The position numbers and the translations under genes are program-made. DNA of 64,000 nt from Primula veris (taxonomy: Eukaryota > Streptophyta > Magnoliopsida > Ericales > Primulaceae), in contig OY821743.1 of the NCBI GenBank assembly GCA_963682055.1, positions 30,180,702-30,244,701 on the forward strand. Reading direction: 5' to 3'. Under the pieces are notes generated by a model that worked only from the letters and a program-made list of their open reading frames with translations, searched no databases and was not told the origin of the DNA. Positions 13,934-26,100 of the stretch are shown here, in pieces; within the stretch, counting starts at the first letter, position 1, and every line of letters begins with the position of its first letter.

Positions 13934-15604
13934 TCAATATTTTTTCAACAAACTTCTGATCCTCAGAAAACACCAAGTCTTAAACAAGGTTTTGTACCTT
14001 CTCCACCCATTAAAATACCTACCAATCACCTTTCTATAACTTGGTCTCTCCTTCACCATACTCCAATACTCCGCAATATTCGGGCGCGTATATATATACT
14101 CATTTTCCAAATTAAGAAGCTCCAAACGAGCCAAAACTGGAATAATCATTATATCCGCCATCGTAAACTCTTCCCCCATTAGATATGAATTTTCGCTAAG
14201 TTTCATTTCCACATCATCAAGTATTCTGACCAAATGCTCCTCGCTCCTCCTTAAAACCTCTGGATTTTGCATTTTTTCCTCGGTGTCATATTCTTCTCTC
14301 AATTTACGGTGGTAAGAGTTTGCCAGGTCCGGAAAATCAGCCATTCGAGCTATTACAACTCGTCTCAAAAATTTAGATACAAATAGACGGTATTTTTCTG
14401 GGACATGGGAAAGGGTGAAAAACTTTGGGTCCCACTCTTGTACTTTCTTCATCCAATCAGAAATTTCTTCGTTGCTGGTTATAATGTTACCGCCACCTGA
14501 TGAGACGTCGGCAATTCTTTCTATATACCTATTAGATAGATTTTGGGGAAATGAGAAAACATCAAATTATCAACAGAATGATTTTTGGACTCTGGAATAA
14601 GCTCTCTTTCAAAGGCTTGTTACTTTCATAATCATACCTTTTGGAATATGTGTTGAAAAAAACAGAAACCTAAGATACTTGGGCAGTTTTTCATTAAGTT
14701 TTTGAAAAGGATTTTTCTTCTACATTGCAGTATATACTATATAGTAATAAGTTTTATCTGGCAAATAACTTTCACAACAACCCTGATTACAAGGGGAGTT
14801 TAAGATCTCTAAAAACATGGAAATGAAAATGCTATGAGATCATTGGTTAGGGTTACTCTTTGATCTCTGATTCCAAAACTACAGAAAAGGAAATTGAAAC
14901 AAACCCAAATAAGTGTAGAACTAACGTACTCTTAAAAAATGTGATTGTGCTTCTTTCATATGAAACACATTGGCCTTTTTTTAGTTGCATCTTTTTAAAC
15001 TTAGTTGACTTGCTTTTTTGCTTAACAGCTAGGCTTAAATATTCCCCTAACACTACCTCCTAGATTTCTCGAAAGCATTGGCCTAGTTTGGTTGAAGCCT
15101 TTAAGCTTTTGTTTTTTTCGCTTAGCAGCAGGACTGCATTTGCTTCCAGCTAAAATGCTGATTTTTTCCTGATTAGTTGGCCTGTAAAGGCTTAAAACTC
15201 TAAGCTGAACCAACCCAGCATTTTCCTCAAATTGAAAAGTTTAGCTTATTTGCTTATAAGTTGAAGTAAAACAAGCCCTACGTAATTTTCTGAAGGATAC
15301 CATTATTATTTTAAACTTTAAACAAGGAGCTGGCATTACTTACAAAATCAAATAACACCAAAATAAATATATTTAAGAAAGGATAAGGAACATACTGGAT
15401 TATCTCTAACGTGTCATATATAACGTGGGATCCATTCTGGAAAACAGGTAAAGTGGCATTTGGGTTTGTCCGGAAAAAAGAGGCATCCATATTCTTTCCC
15501 GTAACAGGGTTGACATGAAAAGATGTATAATCAACACCTTTTTCTTCCAAAGCGAGCCTAACCTTTTGGCTATCTAATGAATATGGGTGGTGATATAATT
15601 GCAT
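13934..15604 (-). CDS. TCHQD: TCHQD-class glutathione S-transferase
   Basis: Soluble glutathione transferase of the plant TCHQD class, named for similarity to tetrachlorohydroquinone dehalogenase; usually a single-copy gene whose in vivo substrate is poorly known. Two exons: 15396-15604 and 13934-14528, joined at a GTATG donor and a TAG acceptor that split one Gln codon (CA/G). The product is 267 residues, close to the Arabidopsis protein. The N-terminal thioredoxin fold begins MQLYHHPYSLDSQKVRLAL, with the catalytic Ser in the SLDSQ segment and a glutathione-binding NPNATLPVF loop. The all-helical C-terminal domain includes MADIMIIPVLARL and ends in an Arg/Lys-rich tail (RIRSLLKKY) typical of this class. 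It converges on the SDG8-like gene. Assignment is secure; substrate unknown. Confidence 0.95.
15084..15289. mobile_element. MITE-like element, GTTTGGTTG type
   Basis: The stretch begins GGCCTAGTTTGGTTGAAGC and ends in a sequence whose reverse complement reads GGGCTTGTTTTACTTCAAC, an imperfect terminal inverted repeat. It lies in the intron of the TCHQD gene (14529-15395). Related ends recur near 19440, 22540, 43675 and 54140. I could not resolve a target-site duplication, so the boundaries are approximate. Confidence 0.4.
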
Positions 15605-17618
15605 CGCTTACATATACACATCAACAATTAAATGTGAAATGCCGTTTCAAAGATGTATTAAGCACCACTATTCGAGGAGCGAGAATGATAAGAGCTTTTT
15701 GTCTGCACATAAATAATAGATTGAAAAATCAGGCAAGTGGTTTGAAATTAACTTCTAAACTACAAAGGGGGTTATACACTGGTGCGATTAAAGAAACATC
15801 TCAAGTTCCACTGAAATAGTTTTTTATCCTTCCGAACTCAACTACACGAGATTATGGATTTATAATGTCATAGTTTTAACACTAACTGCTGGTCTAGTAA
15901 AAGTCAGCATATGACTGAAAAAGGGAGGAACCATTCTGAGCACAATTAGATTCAACTCCAGAAAACTTGATACATGTTCCTTTTTTCTTTTTCCTTTTTG
16001 TAATATCTTGATACATATTCCTAGTTAGTGGTACACCTTCTCATGTGCACAAGTCTACAATTTTTCAAATCAGAAATTATTCTACTGCTCATTTCCGTTA
16101 TTTGGGCACTGTAGCACATGGTAAAGAGGTGGGATCCTTGAAAATATTTGAGATGAAATAGTAAAAGATAATTACCCAAAAAATATGTCAACATAGATTA
16201 TGGTACTTTCCGTTGTTCTTTGTCTTTCAAAAATGGTAATACTTAAAGAGTAAAAATCATACATTTTGGTCTGCACAAACAAGAAAGTGAGAAATTGTCT
16301 CACTTTAGCTCAACTCGATTAGGTTAGCTTCAAATGCTCAACACTTAATTATGTCATAGTTTTCACAGAGAAATTTGCACAATAATAAAAAATAGAAGAA
16401 TTACAGTTATGAAATGAAAATCATTACAGAAACTTACTGCTTCCATAAACGTTTCTGCTATGCACTACATAAGCATATCAAGGTCTACCTAACATCATTT
16501 TTGGCCAATTTTTTTTATGTTACTGAAATACTGATGCCTGATGGTTCCCCAAAAGCATCCAGAGCCATGTCGAAAAGAAATACCCAAAATTTGGATATAT
16601 AAAAACTGTAGGACTAACTTGTTCGATAAATTTACAAAAACTTGTCTATTCCAATTGCCAAGCTAACAATCATTTCCTTTGCATACTCTCCAACCCAAAA
16701 GTTCTCTTGGTCTGTAGATACCAAGAGTTTTAACAGATTATTCAATTACAAGGCGGTTGTTGTAACTTGTAAACTAGGAAAAAAAATTAAATTATTGAAA
16801 ACAGAATCCACTATTGCAACTTCTACACCACAGACTTCTATTTAATGAGAATATTATGCTAAGTATTATGCCACTCGAAACAGACAAACTAATATTAGCA
16901 TATGAATGACTTCTGCTGATTGCTTGATGGTCATAAGTACACATATCTTTCATACTCCCGCACACCCATACAATCCCGACACTGAGGCCAGGTATGAAAA
17001 AGAAATGGTGCAACTTACCTTAGCTTGTTTAAGACATACTCATTAAGGAATGTGCTATAATCTTATCGAGAAAGCACATTACATAATTAAGGAATGTGCT
17101 ATTATCTCAACGAGAAAACGCATTACAAAATTTATTATCTTCAACATCCCCCATCACTTGTCAAACTTTATTAAACGAAACAGGTGGAATTCAATTTCTT
17201 AATTAGGTATGGTGAGACTTGAACTCGTGACTTATGCCTGCTATAATACCATGTTTTTGCTACCAAATCATCCTCGAATTCAAGCCTTTTCGGCACACAC
17301 AATGACACGTACTATGTGAATTTTCATCAAAAGTTATACGGGCTACGGTTTCTAGAAACAAACTCAAAATTGCATTCATCACAGCATTCAAACGATATGC
17401 ATGAAAAAAAAAAAAAAAAAACTTGCATTAAATCCTTTCCAAATTAACAATAAAATAAGAGCAATTAAAACTTGCATTAAAGTTGAACGAGCGGAGTAAC
17501 TAAGTGCAGGCTAAAAGAGGGTACAACATCCCGCAATTTTAGAAAAATATTAAAATATTGCCGATTTTTTAGCCTTTCATCACTCCATATTATAACAAAA
17601 AACAAAAAAGACATGCAA

Positions 17619-17957
17619 TTTTCACATCTCATACAATACCCAATGGATAATAATGCGTGTAAGTCATATAGCCAACTAACAGAGCCAAATTGGAAACATA
17701 TTAAGGAATAAACAGTATTTGAAGCAAAAAAAAAAAAACTTAGAAAATACCAAAATAAATAACTGATTCATAAGAATTAAGTGAAATTTTCACATCTCAT
17801 ACAATACCCAAATGGATAATAATCCTTACAAGTCATATAATCAACTAACAGAGCAAAATTGAAAAGTTATAAAAGAATGAACAGTATTTGAAGCAAAAAA
17901 AAAAAAGGTTAGAAAATACGCAAAATAAATAACTGAATTATACGAATTGGAGTGAAA
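17619..17957. repeat. Tandem duplication, about 168-base unit
   Basis: Two head-to-tail copies begin with ATTTTCACATCTCATACAAT (near 17619 and 17787). Both continue through a GGATAATAAT segment, a CAACTAACAGAGC segment, an A-tract and CAAAATAAATAACTGA. The copies differ by scattered substitutions and small indels, so the duplication is not very recent. No coding potential is seen. Confidence 0.8.
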
Positions 17958-19084
17958 TTAGTATACTATGAGAAAAGAGAATCGTTACCCAGAAATATAA
18001 AATGGAAAAAAAATAGCCGGCTGATGAGTTTTTGTAACAAACGGCGAATAAAGATTGAACCTTTTTTGAGTTTTTTTACAGAGTAATTAATTAATTTATA
18101 GAGAGAATATTATTATTATTATTATTATTTTAGACAAACAAAAAGTTGACAACTCAATATGACCCACCGTCCATAATAAAAGAACAGAGTATATTTATTA
18201 AGTAGTATTCTTTCAAAATTAAATAAAAAATTAGGGTGTATTATTGTTTATTTTATTGTGTTTTTCTACCCCGTCTTGATCGTTAATTATATAGTTTAAA
18301 AGTTATATTAAATTATTACATTTTAAAATATTTTATTTCGATAATTTTGATACAATTATTGCCCGTCAAACTTTACTACTATTTTGGGACGCATGATGTA
18401 TCATGTATTCATGTTAACTATTAACGATTATAGTGTTTTCTATCACGTTAACAATGTATTAGAGAAAAATTATTCCATTTATATTATTGTGTTTTCTATG
18501 TTTTTACATTCAAAAGTTTTTTTTTTAACTCATAAATAAATAAAGTTGTTGTTTTTTCTTATTTTATACTCTTATAATTCAATTTGTGCAAGTAAATTGA
18601 AGTAAACGTTGTCATTTAGAATAAACATGGTCATCGAAATTTTAATTAATGATTAGGCAACCAAATCTATTATGTTTTAAAAACTTGGATTATTAACTAA
18701 ATGACTTAAATTTATGTTCTTGAAAAATATCATGTTTTTGTTTTGATAAAAGTAACCAGAGTTAACTCCATTAACAATAAAAACAAACAATACAAAGTAA
18801 GTGCATATAATAAATAAATAAAAACTCAATATGAAACCTTAAAAAACCGAACTAAACTCATGTCAAAAATAATTGATTAGAACAAAGTAAAACTTACAAG
18901 TTATATTCTCAAACACTTAGACCAACCAACTCAAACATTTATTATGAATTAGATAGACACAAGTTGCATTTTTTTTTTTTTATAAATTATAAAGTTTGGA
19001 GTTACCCTTACAAACAATAAAGATTAAAACATAATGGTGCAATACATTATCCGCATAGATTCCATGTTTATGTATTTTTTTTTT

Positions 19085-19200
19085 ATGCCTCATTTAGAGG
19101 TAAAACCTGTAAAACTTAGCAGACGACAGGGTTCGAACCCTGACGGTGAACGTGATATACTCGGGTAACAACCATATGGCTACCAACCAATTGCTCAATG
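19085..19200 (-). mobile_element. SINE-like tRNA-derived fragment
   Basis: On the minus strand the sequence contains GGTTCGAACCCTG, a good Pol III B box. It is preceded by TGGTTGGTAGCCATATGG, which could serve as a degenerate A box, and followed by an A-rich tract (the T-run at 19077-19084 on the plus strand). This arrangement is usual for plant tRNA-derived SINEs. It does not fold as a complete tRNA as far as I can see, and no target-site duplication was found. Confidence 0.4.
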
Positions 19201-20031
19201 TTTAGTTTAATTTGAAGTATATAATTTTAACATATTATAATTTTGTTGTACTTTAATATTAAATATGATATTAACTTCATATTCAACGGAAAGAACAAAC
19301 CTACAACCTTTTTTTGTACATTTTCAGAGCTAATTGTCAAACTTTCAAGTACATGGGCTGTGAATGTTTCACATGAAACTATGGGATCAAATAGAATGTT
19401 TTTTCAAACTCTTTTTATGAAGCAGTTCATACATACATACCCTCCCATTTCAATCATTGTGGTTCAGCTTATTTGCTTAAAAGCTGGGACCAAACATATC
19501 GAATCGGCTGAAGCTTAAACAACTAGCTGTTTTTAAGCCAAGGATCATGTTTTTAAATGATTTTTTAAGCTATCAGATTTCCACTCCAATAAAGAGTTGA
19601 GTATCGTTTTGCAACATTTTTTACTGGTTATTTTTTAGATTTCTGATTTTCGAAATGAACAAATGTTATCAGGTTATTAAATTTAGCATTTGATAATCGG
19701 TTTGTTATTGTCCTAAAAATGTAATTTTCTTTTTTAAAAAGTCATCGGTTTAAAAAAAAAATGAATTTATTAATCACATGTTGACAAATAGAGCATTTTG
19801 TCTCTAAAATTCGAGCATATAGACTTTTCAGCTTAAATTTATAAAAGCTTAAAAATGCAACCAAATAACGTCTTTAAGTTCGATTTCATTTGAAACATCA
19901 AACTTATAAATATAATCGCCATTTTTTAAATAAAAAACAAAGACCAAATAATTTCATCTTTTATTTTGAAGTTTTAAACTGCAGCCAAACGACCCCTCTC
20001 TTTCTCTCCCCCTCCCACTCCTTCAACCAAG

Positions 20032-20039
20032 TTCCCGCC
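20032..20039 (+). promoter_or_regulatory. E2F binding site upstream of ORC1
   Basis: TTCCCGCC, followed by AA, matches the E2F consensus TTSSCGSS exactly. It sits 78 bases upstream of the ORC1 start codon. Plant ORC genes, including Arabidopsis ORC1, are known E2F targets expressed at G1/S, so position and identity agree with function. A CT-rich tract and TATA-like ATATAT repeats follow at 20041-20090. Confidence 0.8.
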
Positions 20040-20116
20040 AACTCTCTCTCTCTCTCTCTATATATATATATCTGTATCTATATATATACTCCATAGCTAC
20101 ACTCTCTCTCTACAAA

Positions 20117-23100
20117 ATGGCAACTAAAACCCCGAAAAAAACTCCAAAACCCACCTCTAAAATCCCTTCAATAGATCCGATAACCCCTCGTAGATCCTCT
20201 CGCCTATCTTCACCAAACCCTAACCCTACCAAAACCCTAAAAACCCCAACCAAGCGAAAACTTGATCACTTCTCCCTCGAAACTCCCCCTCAAAAACATG
20301 AAAAAACCACGACGAAAACCAATTTCCCCAAAAGGGTATCTGAAAAAAAGGACTTTAGCAAAAGGGTTTCTTCGAAAAGTGATTTTGAAAAGAGGGTTTT
20401 GCCCAGAAGTGATTTTAGCAAAAGGGTTTTGCCGAAAAGGGTTTTTTACAAGCGGGTTTTGTACGACGGGTCGGAGTTTGAGGTGGGCGACGACGTTTAC
20501 GTGAGGAGGAGGGAGGGTGATGAGGGGGGAGATGAGGAGGGGGAGTACGATCCCGAGGTGGAGGAGTGTAGGGTTTGTTTAAAGGTTGGGAAGGGTGTGA
20601 TGATCGAGTGCGACGATTGCTTAGGCGGGTTTCATTTGAAGTGTTTGAAGCCTCCTTTGAAGGAGGTGCCGGAGGGGGATTGGGTTTGCGGGAGGTGTGG
20701 AGGAGAGACGAAGGAGAGAGAGGTCGAGATTCCGGAGGGGAGGAGGAGGGCTAGGACTCTTAGGGAGAAGCTCTTGTCGAGCGACTTGTGGGCCGCTCGT
20801 ATCGAGAGGTATACACAAATGGCTTTATTTAAAAAAATGACGTGTGATTTTGCGTTTTGTAGGCATAATATTGTGGTTTCATTTCCATTGACATACATTT
20901 TGGTGTGTTTGGGGTGAATTTTCCTATTTTTTTGTTGTTGTACTTTTAGGTGTCTTTTTAAGCTATTTGGGTTGATGCTAATAGATAAGCTTAGGCCATT
21001 AGTTGGTTGGCGTCCAGTGTTTTTGTTAGCTAGTTGAGAAAATGAGGTTGTGTTGGAAAGGTATGTGTTGATTTGAAGTGTGGCGATTGCTTATGTGGGT
21101 TTGATATGAACTGCTTGAAACCGCCTTTGAATCCCAAGGGAGATTGGATTTGCGGGAGGTGTGAAGGAGAGAGGTCGAGTTTCCGGTCATGTAAAGGAGA
21201 GAGAATGGGAAGTGAGGTCGAGTTTCCGGAGGGGAGGAGGAGGGCTAGGACTCTTAGGGAGAAGCTTTTGTCGAGCGACTTGGCTGTATTTTGAGAGGTA
21301 TAAACAAATGGTTTAGTTTGCGTTGTTATCAGGGTTTCCTTTTTTTTGTTTTCGAAATTTGGTTGTATTTTGTAGGTTCTTTGTTTAGGCATTTGCAATG
21401 CTCTAATAATGACTTTTGGTGGAGCCTTGGAGCATAGTTAATTAGAAGAGGTTAGGCAGATTAGGTTGTGAATTAAGCGGGACTAGGTTGGAGGGAAAGA
21501 GGAGGGTTAGGATTCTTAGTTAGAAGCTTTGTCAAGTGATCTGTGGGCCGCTCGTATCGAGTATCGAGACGTATAAAGGTTACTAGTCTGATATGTGTTT
21601 TATGGGGGTTTTTGGTTCCTTCAGCTAAGTTTTATAGAATGAGGCTGTATTGTTATTTTTTGAAATTTATGTGTTAGTTTCTAGGTAGATTGTTGTGGTT
21701 TCATTTCCATTGACATGATAATTTGGTGTGTCTATCATGATTATAAACAAGTGGGTTAGTTGCGTTGTTATTAGGGTTTTCTTTTCTTCTTCTTTTTTTT
21801 TGTTGTAAATCTGGTTTTATTTTGTTGGTTCTATGTTTAGGCTTTCGCACTGTACTAAAAACGAAGCTTGATGGAGCCTTGGAGCCTAGCAGATTAGAAG
21901 AGATTAGGCATTGGTTAAGTGGAACTAGGCGCTAGGCGCTAGGCGACCAATTTCCGCCTAGAACGCGCCTTGTATCGATAGGTAGAGTTTGTAGTTTGAT
22001 TTGTGTTGTTATCAGGGTTTTCGGCTTCTTTATCTAGGTTTGGTATGAGGTTGTTTTGTTTAGTTTTCGGTAATTTGCTGGTATTGTTTTATGGTTTCAT
22101 TTCCATTGATATGACAATTTGGTGTGTTTGTGATAAATTTCCTATGTTATTTATGTGTACTGTATTAGTTTATTGGTTTTCTTTGCTGTTATTAGTGATT
22201 AATACTAATAGATAGGCCTAGTCCATTAGCAAATTGGTGTCCGGTGGTTAAAGGTCAGGAAATGAGTCTACTGAAAACATTTTGTGTTTGTTGGTATATA
22301 TGTGGTTTCATTTTCATTGAAATGTTAATTTAGTGTTTGGGCAAGGATTGTTGTAGGAAAAGATCATGCGAAAGATGGCGTAATCTTAAATGCGTTTCTT
22401 TCTTGTTATGTTTTTCAAGTTTTTATCTGGGTGAGAAATGAAGATTTAGTAGTTTGATATTTTTACCCAAAAATTTCAATCTTCTTACAGGGTTTCTATC
22501 CTTTAAAGCCTTGTGTGATTGCACTTTTAAGCTCGATCTTTCTGCTTAAAAGCTGTTGTATTTGCTTAGTTCTGCAACCAAACAAGCCTTAAGTCTACAT
22601 GTGGTTTTCATTTCCTTTGACATGCTAAACCTTAGTTTTGAGTCTTTTGACCAAGGTTAACAAGTTACATCATTATGAGGACTCCCTCACTTTTACAATT
22701 TAGTGGTAATTGCAGTTCCTAATTAGTTTTTTTTTTTTTTGACTTTTTCAGTATTTGGAAAGATGAGAACGGGACCTATTGGTTTAGGGCACGTTGGTAT
22801 ATAATCCCCGAAGAAACTGCTGCTGGGAGACAGCCTCATAATTTGAGAAGAGAGCTCTATCGGACTAACGATTTTGCTCATAATGAGGTCATTTGCAGTT
22901 CCTTGATGTTATTGAGTTAGCCTGGTTATTATTGCGGTTTTAGTTGATCTCTACAAGTATGAGGCCTTTTTAATGTCTTTAGCATCACTGTTTAGTTTAG
23001 TATGAAATGTCTATTCTGATTATATGAAGAAAAAAAAAGTGTCTATTCTAATGAGATAAGCCTCAAATCACAGAACATAGTCTTGCAATTGTTTTTGGTA

Positions 23101-26100
23101 ATTTTTGTAGTTTTGCAAAAAGAAGCCATATTTACCATTGATATGAATACTCCATTATGTTTCCATCGATGGATTTATTTCCATTTGAGGATACATCAAG
23201 AGAGAGAGATGCTAACCTGACAAAGAGCTTAACCTGGCTTGTTTACTTTTATTTCTGCTCCCCTAGTATTATTTTTCCATTATATGCATACCTATACCTT
23301 TCCTGACATATTTCCATGATTTTCTTCGATGTTTTTTTCTCGGCATATATGCGTAAGCGTTGTTCTTGCGATGGATAGTGACTTCTATTTTTTACCTGAG
23401 CCGGTTCTTATATATACATACAGTATACACATTGCATTGAATTATGTGTCTGTTATGCAGATATCACAGTGTTCTTCTAAATGATTTTTTGGCTGATTTC
23501 TAAGAGTCGTTTTAGTTAACAGTTTCATTCTATATTTAATGAAATGTAGCATTAACGAGAAGGCATGTATGTCCTAAATCCTTGTCTATGCTAGTTTCTA
23601 AATAATGAATGTTAATTTTACCACTTCATTTGTTCGTCGTCTAAAACCGGTGTTTACTTCTCTCTCTAGATGGAATCTGTAATCAGGCATTGCTATGTTA
23701 TGGACCCCAAAGAATATGGTAGGGCCAGCAATGAAGGAGATGATGTTTTTTTCTGTGAATATGAGTACGACATACATTGGCATAGCTTCAAACGTCTTGC
23801 TGACATTGATAATTGCGAGAAGGTAGATAAAAAGCTTCTGGATATTTACGCAATCATTATAATGTGTTTGCACTTGTTTTTTTAGAACTTATAAGGTCCT
23901 CTTTGTTATTATTAGGATGGTCACGAAGCTGACAATGACGAAGACTGGAATTCTCACGACAATTCAGACTCTGATACAGACGATGATATAGAATATGAAA
24001 AGGAAGACAGAATTAAGTTCCATACGGGGATTGCTAGAGTTCGTCAACTAGCTGCAGTATGAGCATTTTTTTAGTGCCAGGACAATCTTATCTAATATTT
24101 AAGTGATTGATTGAAAACTAACTTATGGTTCAAACTGATGCAGAATTCAAAAAAAGGACAGATTTTTGGACTTCAAAAAGTTGGTTTAAAGAAAATACCG
24201 GAGCATGTGAGGATCCACAAGCAGACTGAACTCGAGAAAGCCAAAGCAACACTCATGTTGGCAACTTTGCCGAAATCTCTACCTTGTCGAAACAAGTATG
24301 CCAGTAAATATTATAGTAGTATTTTATTCCTTCTCTTGGTTTTGTTGGTGTCAACTAAAGAACTTATTTTTCAGAGAAATGGAAGAGATTACTGGATTCA
24401 TCAAAGGTGCCATATGTGACGATCAATGTTTAGGCCGTTGTCTGTATATTCATGGTGTACCTGGAACAGGCAAGGTATCATTTGGTTAAATCAACTTATT
24501 TGTATGAATATTTTAGTTGTGTTCCAACTTGATGAACATTTTTTGAGATCAAGGCACTGATGTTTTTTTTTTTCTTATTTCTTTTCCTTTTTAATGCAAA
24601 ATAATGCAGACAATGAGTGTGCTGTCAGTAATGAGGAACTTAAAGTCTGAAGTTAATGCTGGAAGTGTGAATCCTTACTGCTTTGTGGAAATTAATGGTC
24701 TCAAATTGGGTACCCCTGAGAATATTTATAAGGCATGATTTAATTAAAATAGATATTTATACATGTATCATGACCTTCTTCTTCATTTGCAATATTTCTT
24801 TTGCAACCTCAAATCTGATTCTCGGTGTATTTTTCCCCATAGGTAATTTATGAAGCACTAACTGGACGTCGGGTCAGTTGTAAAAGAGCTCTTCAATTGT
24901 TAAATGAGCGGTTTTCAAGTGAAAGCAAAAGTGGCAAAGAAGACGACCGACCTTGTGTTCTTCTCATCGACGAGCTTGATCTTCTTGTAACAAGAAATCA
25001 ATCGGTACGTAAATATGCATTTTCTGCATTTTGCTTCCTTTTGTATATCTTATAATGACCCATCTTGTTGCTAATATTCAGGTCCTGTATAACATTCTTG
25101 ATTGGCCAACTAAGCCAAATTCCAAATTGATTGTGATAGGTACTTTTTGTTTCTTAGTAATTTCGCTGTTAAGTGAATTTACCAAGATGGCTATTAAAAT
25201 ATATTGCTTATTTTTAATTCTTTCAGGAATTGCAAATACCATGGATCTACCAGAGAAGTTGCTTCCACGAATTTCAAGCCGTATGGGCATACAAAGGCTT
25301 TGCTTTGGCCCTTATAACTACAAACAACTACAAGAAATTATTTCAACTCGGCTTAAAGGCATTGATGCCTTCGAAAAACAAGCCATAGAATTTGCTTCCA
25401 GAAAGGTTGCTTGAGCTATTGGCTTACCAAATTTCTTTTCTTATTTTTCTGATTCGAAACGAAATAATTGCAACAGACTAAATAATACTTATATCAACTG
25501 CAGGTAGCAGCTGTTTCTGGAGATGCACGGCGTGCTCTTGAGATATGCAGACGTGCAGCAGAACTTGCTGATTATCGTGTAAAAATGCAGGCATCTATTC
25601 CTACTGCTTCTGCTTCTACAGGTCTTCTTTTTTTCAATTTCAATTTTTCTCTACCGTGGTCTTGTTTGTTGCAGCTTATTAGCCCTTACCCAGAAATGCT
25701 TGGAGGTTGATTGTTTTATTTTTACTTTGCCTAAAAATTGGATTGCATTTACGTGAATAGCTCAAAACCTAACCTTTTCTAGTTTTTTTGCCTAAATAAG
25801 CTATGAATTGGATAACTTTTTATTTATTTATATGAACCTCAAAAAATCTATCTTGTTTTATTAAGGCTGCAACTAAACAAGCCATGTGTAAAGAACCAAG
25901 TGAGTGTCTTGGAAATAATTATGACAGTGACGGCTAGAGCATATGCATGATGTCTTCCTATTAGTTGTCATTGTGTTTGGCCAATAGTGAGCATTTAGTA
26001 CTTATTTTGAAGGTCACAGCCCTGTTCCCACTTCCCAGAGTACTCAAATGATTTTAGGAGTGTGAATTTTATGTTATTACTGTGGTAAAAAAATTTCTTT

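Larger units (their letters stand above)
15605..20116. other. Intergenic region between divergent TCHQD and ORC1 genes
   Basis: About 4.5 kb separate the starts of these two divergently transcribed genes. It must include both promoters. No coding sequence is convincing. Identified contents: a 168-base tandem duplication at 17619-17957, a TTA microsatellite near 18110-18131, a SINE-like stretch near 19085-19200, remnants of a GTTTGGTTG-type MITE near 19440-19870, and the ORC1 core promoter with an E2F site. Confidence 0.6.
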
